DNA from: Candidatus Saccharimonadia bacterium
GTDB taxonomy: Bacteria > Patescibacteriota > Saccharimonadia > Saccharimonadales > Saccharimonadaceae
Reading direction: 5' to 3'
NCBI GenBank assembly: GCA_023257755.1
Contig: JALRBM010000083.1
Coordinates: 1 to 11,532, forward strand
DNA: 11,532 bases
Of the stretch, positions 11,252 to 11,532 are shown in pieces. The position numbers were made by a program, and so were the translations under genes. Numbering within the stretch: position 1 is the stretch's first letter; the number at the start of each line of letters is the position of its first letter. Under the pieces are notes generated by a model, which saw nothing but the letters and a program-made list of their open reading frames with translations, was not told the DNA's origin and did no database searches.

Positions 11252-11532
11252 CTATTTGAATTTTGAGAAAAACTCTTCTTTTACCGCCATCCACTGCGGG
11301 GATTGCCGCACCAAGACAAGGTCCTCATGCATGAGGCATAGTACTTTTACCGCCTCTTCAAGGTAGCCGCCATTTTGGGAACCTTTTGCTAAAATAGCCG
11401 CGCCCGGTTCGACGACGCTTCGGGCAAAACCGCCCGCATCGATCGCGCTCTTAAAGCTCTTTACCTGGCAACCGCGTGCCCGGGCGGCAGGCGCCAGATA
11501 CTTTTCCGCCTCGTCGCCAACAGTTATCACCC
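11252..11532 (-). CDS. Probable Mur ligase family protein, C-terminal part
   Basis: Only the last 93 or so residues are in the window; the frame is open to the right edge, so the GTG at 11530 is not taken as a start. The segment GDEAEKYLAPAARARG, then VEPGAAILAKGSQNGGYLEEAV, resembles the C-terminal domain of MurF-type Mur ligases, where a glycine/valine strand, V-L-x-K-G-S and an L/M-E-E helix are typical. MurF joins D-Ala-D-Ala to the UDP-MurNAc-peptide. The tail VRQSPQWMAVKEEFFSKF is unlike the E. coli protein. The match is partial, so another Mur ligase family member is possible. leuS starts 46 bases downstream with its own promoter. Confidence 0.55.
   Translation of the reverse strand, partial: VITVGDEAEKYLAPAARARGCQVKSFKSAIDAGGFARSVVEPGAAILAKGSQNGGYLEEAVKVLCLMHEDLVLVRQSPQWMAVKEEFFSKFK

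Noticed and set aside
1..11532. CRISPR arrays, insertion sequences, attachment sites or a replication origin
   Set aside because: No regularly spaced repeats, transposase or integrase motifs, tRNA-linked duplications or DnaA-box clusters were seen by eye.

Overview
This window reads as part of the chromosome of a small-genome bacterium, most likely of the Candidate Phyla Radiation and probably Saccharibacteria-like. That placement is inference. It rests on the compact housekeeping cluster leuS, rpmF, nusB, nudix, rnc, rpsP and khpA, on tailed forms of bS16 and KhpA, and on several genes that appear to be expressed from leaderless transcripts. UGA is an ordinary stop codon here (it ends the MarR and NusB genes), so the recoded CPR lineages do not fit. 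No mobile element, CRISPR array, rRNA or tRNA is visible.

The left third (1-3900) is accessory. Two adjacent minus-strand genes of the RibD C-terminal/DHFR-like family (one cut by the window edge) face a divergent TetR regulator whose promoter carries overlapping inverted repeats. Next comes a minus-strand MarR regulator overlapping an alpha/beta hydrolase, with a perfect 22-bp palindrome sitting on its promoter and start codon. Two small multi-span membrane proteins follow, one DoxX/MauE-like.

The middle (3900-5330) holds trmD on the minus strand, an unrecognised 80-residue plus-strand gene, and two candidate small RNAs. One is a roughly 107-nt minus-strand unit at 5139-5246 with an almost consensus promoter, internal stem-loops and a strong intrinsic terminator. 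The other is a plus-strand structured region at about 3968-4075 ending in an intrinsic terminator that faces the 3' end of trmD.

The right part (5330-11532) is informational and all on the minus strand. In transcription order it runs: the end of a probable Mur ligase, leuS, then a promoter driving rpmF-nusB-nudix-rnc, then rpsP with its own promoter and terminator, then khpA with its own extended -10 promoter. These genes serve tRNA charging, ribosome assembly, transcription antitermination, rRNA processing and RNA binding.

The most striking feature is leuS. The 969-residue LeuRS carries a complete Nudix hydrolase domain, with an intact Nudix box, inserted in its CP1 editing domain just after the editing-site aspartate. 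A second, free-standing Nudix gene lies a few genes downstream. A second theme is promoter layout: trmD, leuS, the DoxX-like gene, the TetR gene and probably the MarR gene have a -10 element 6-9 nt before the ATG and no Shine-Dalgarno sequence, while genes inside operons and the ribosomal protein genes have leaders or ribosome binding sites.
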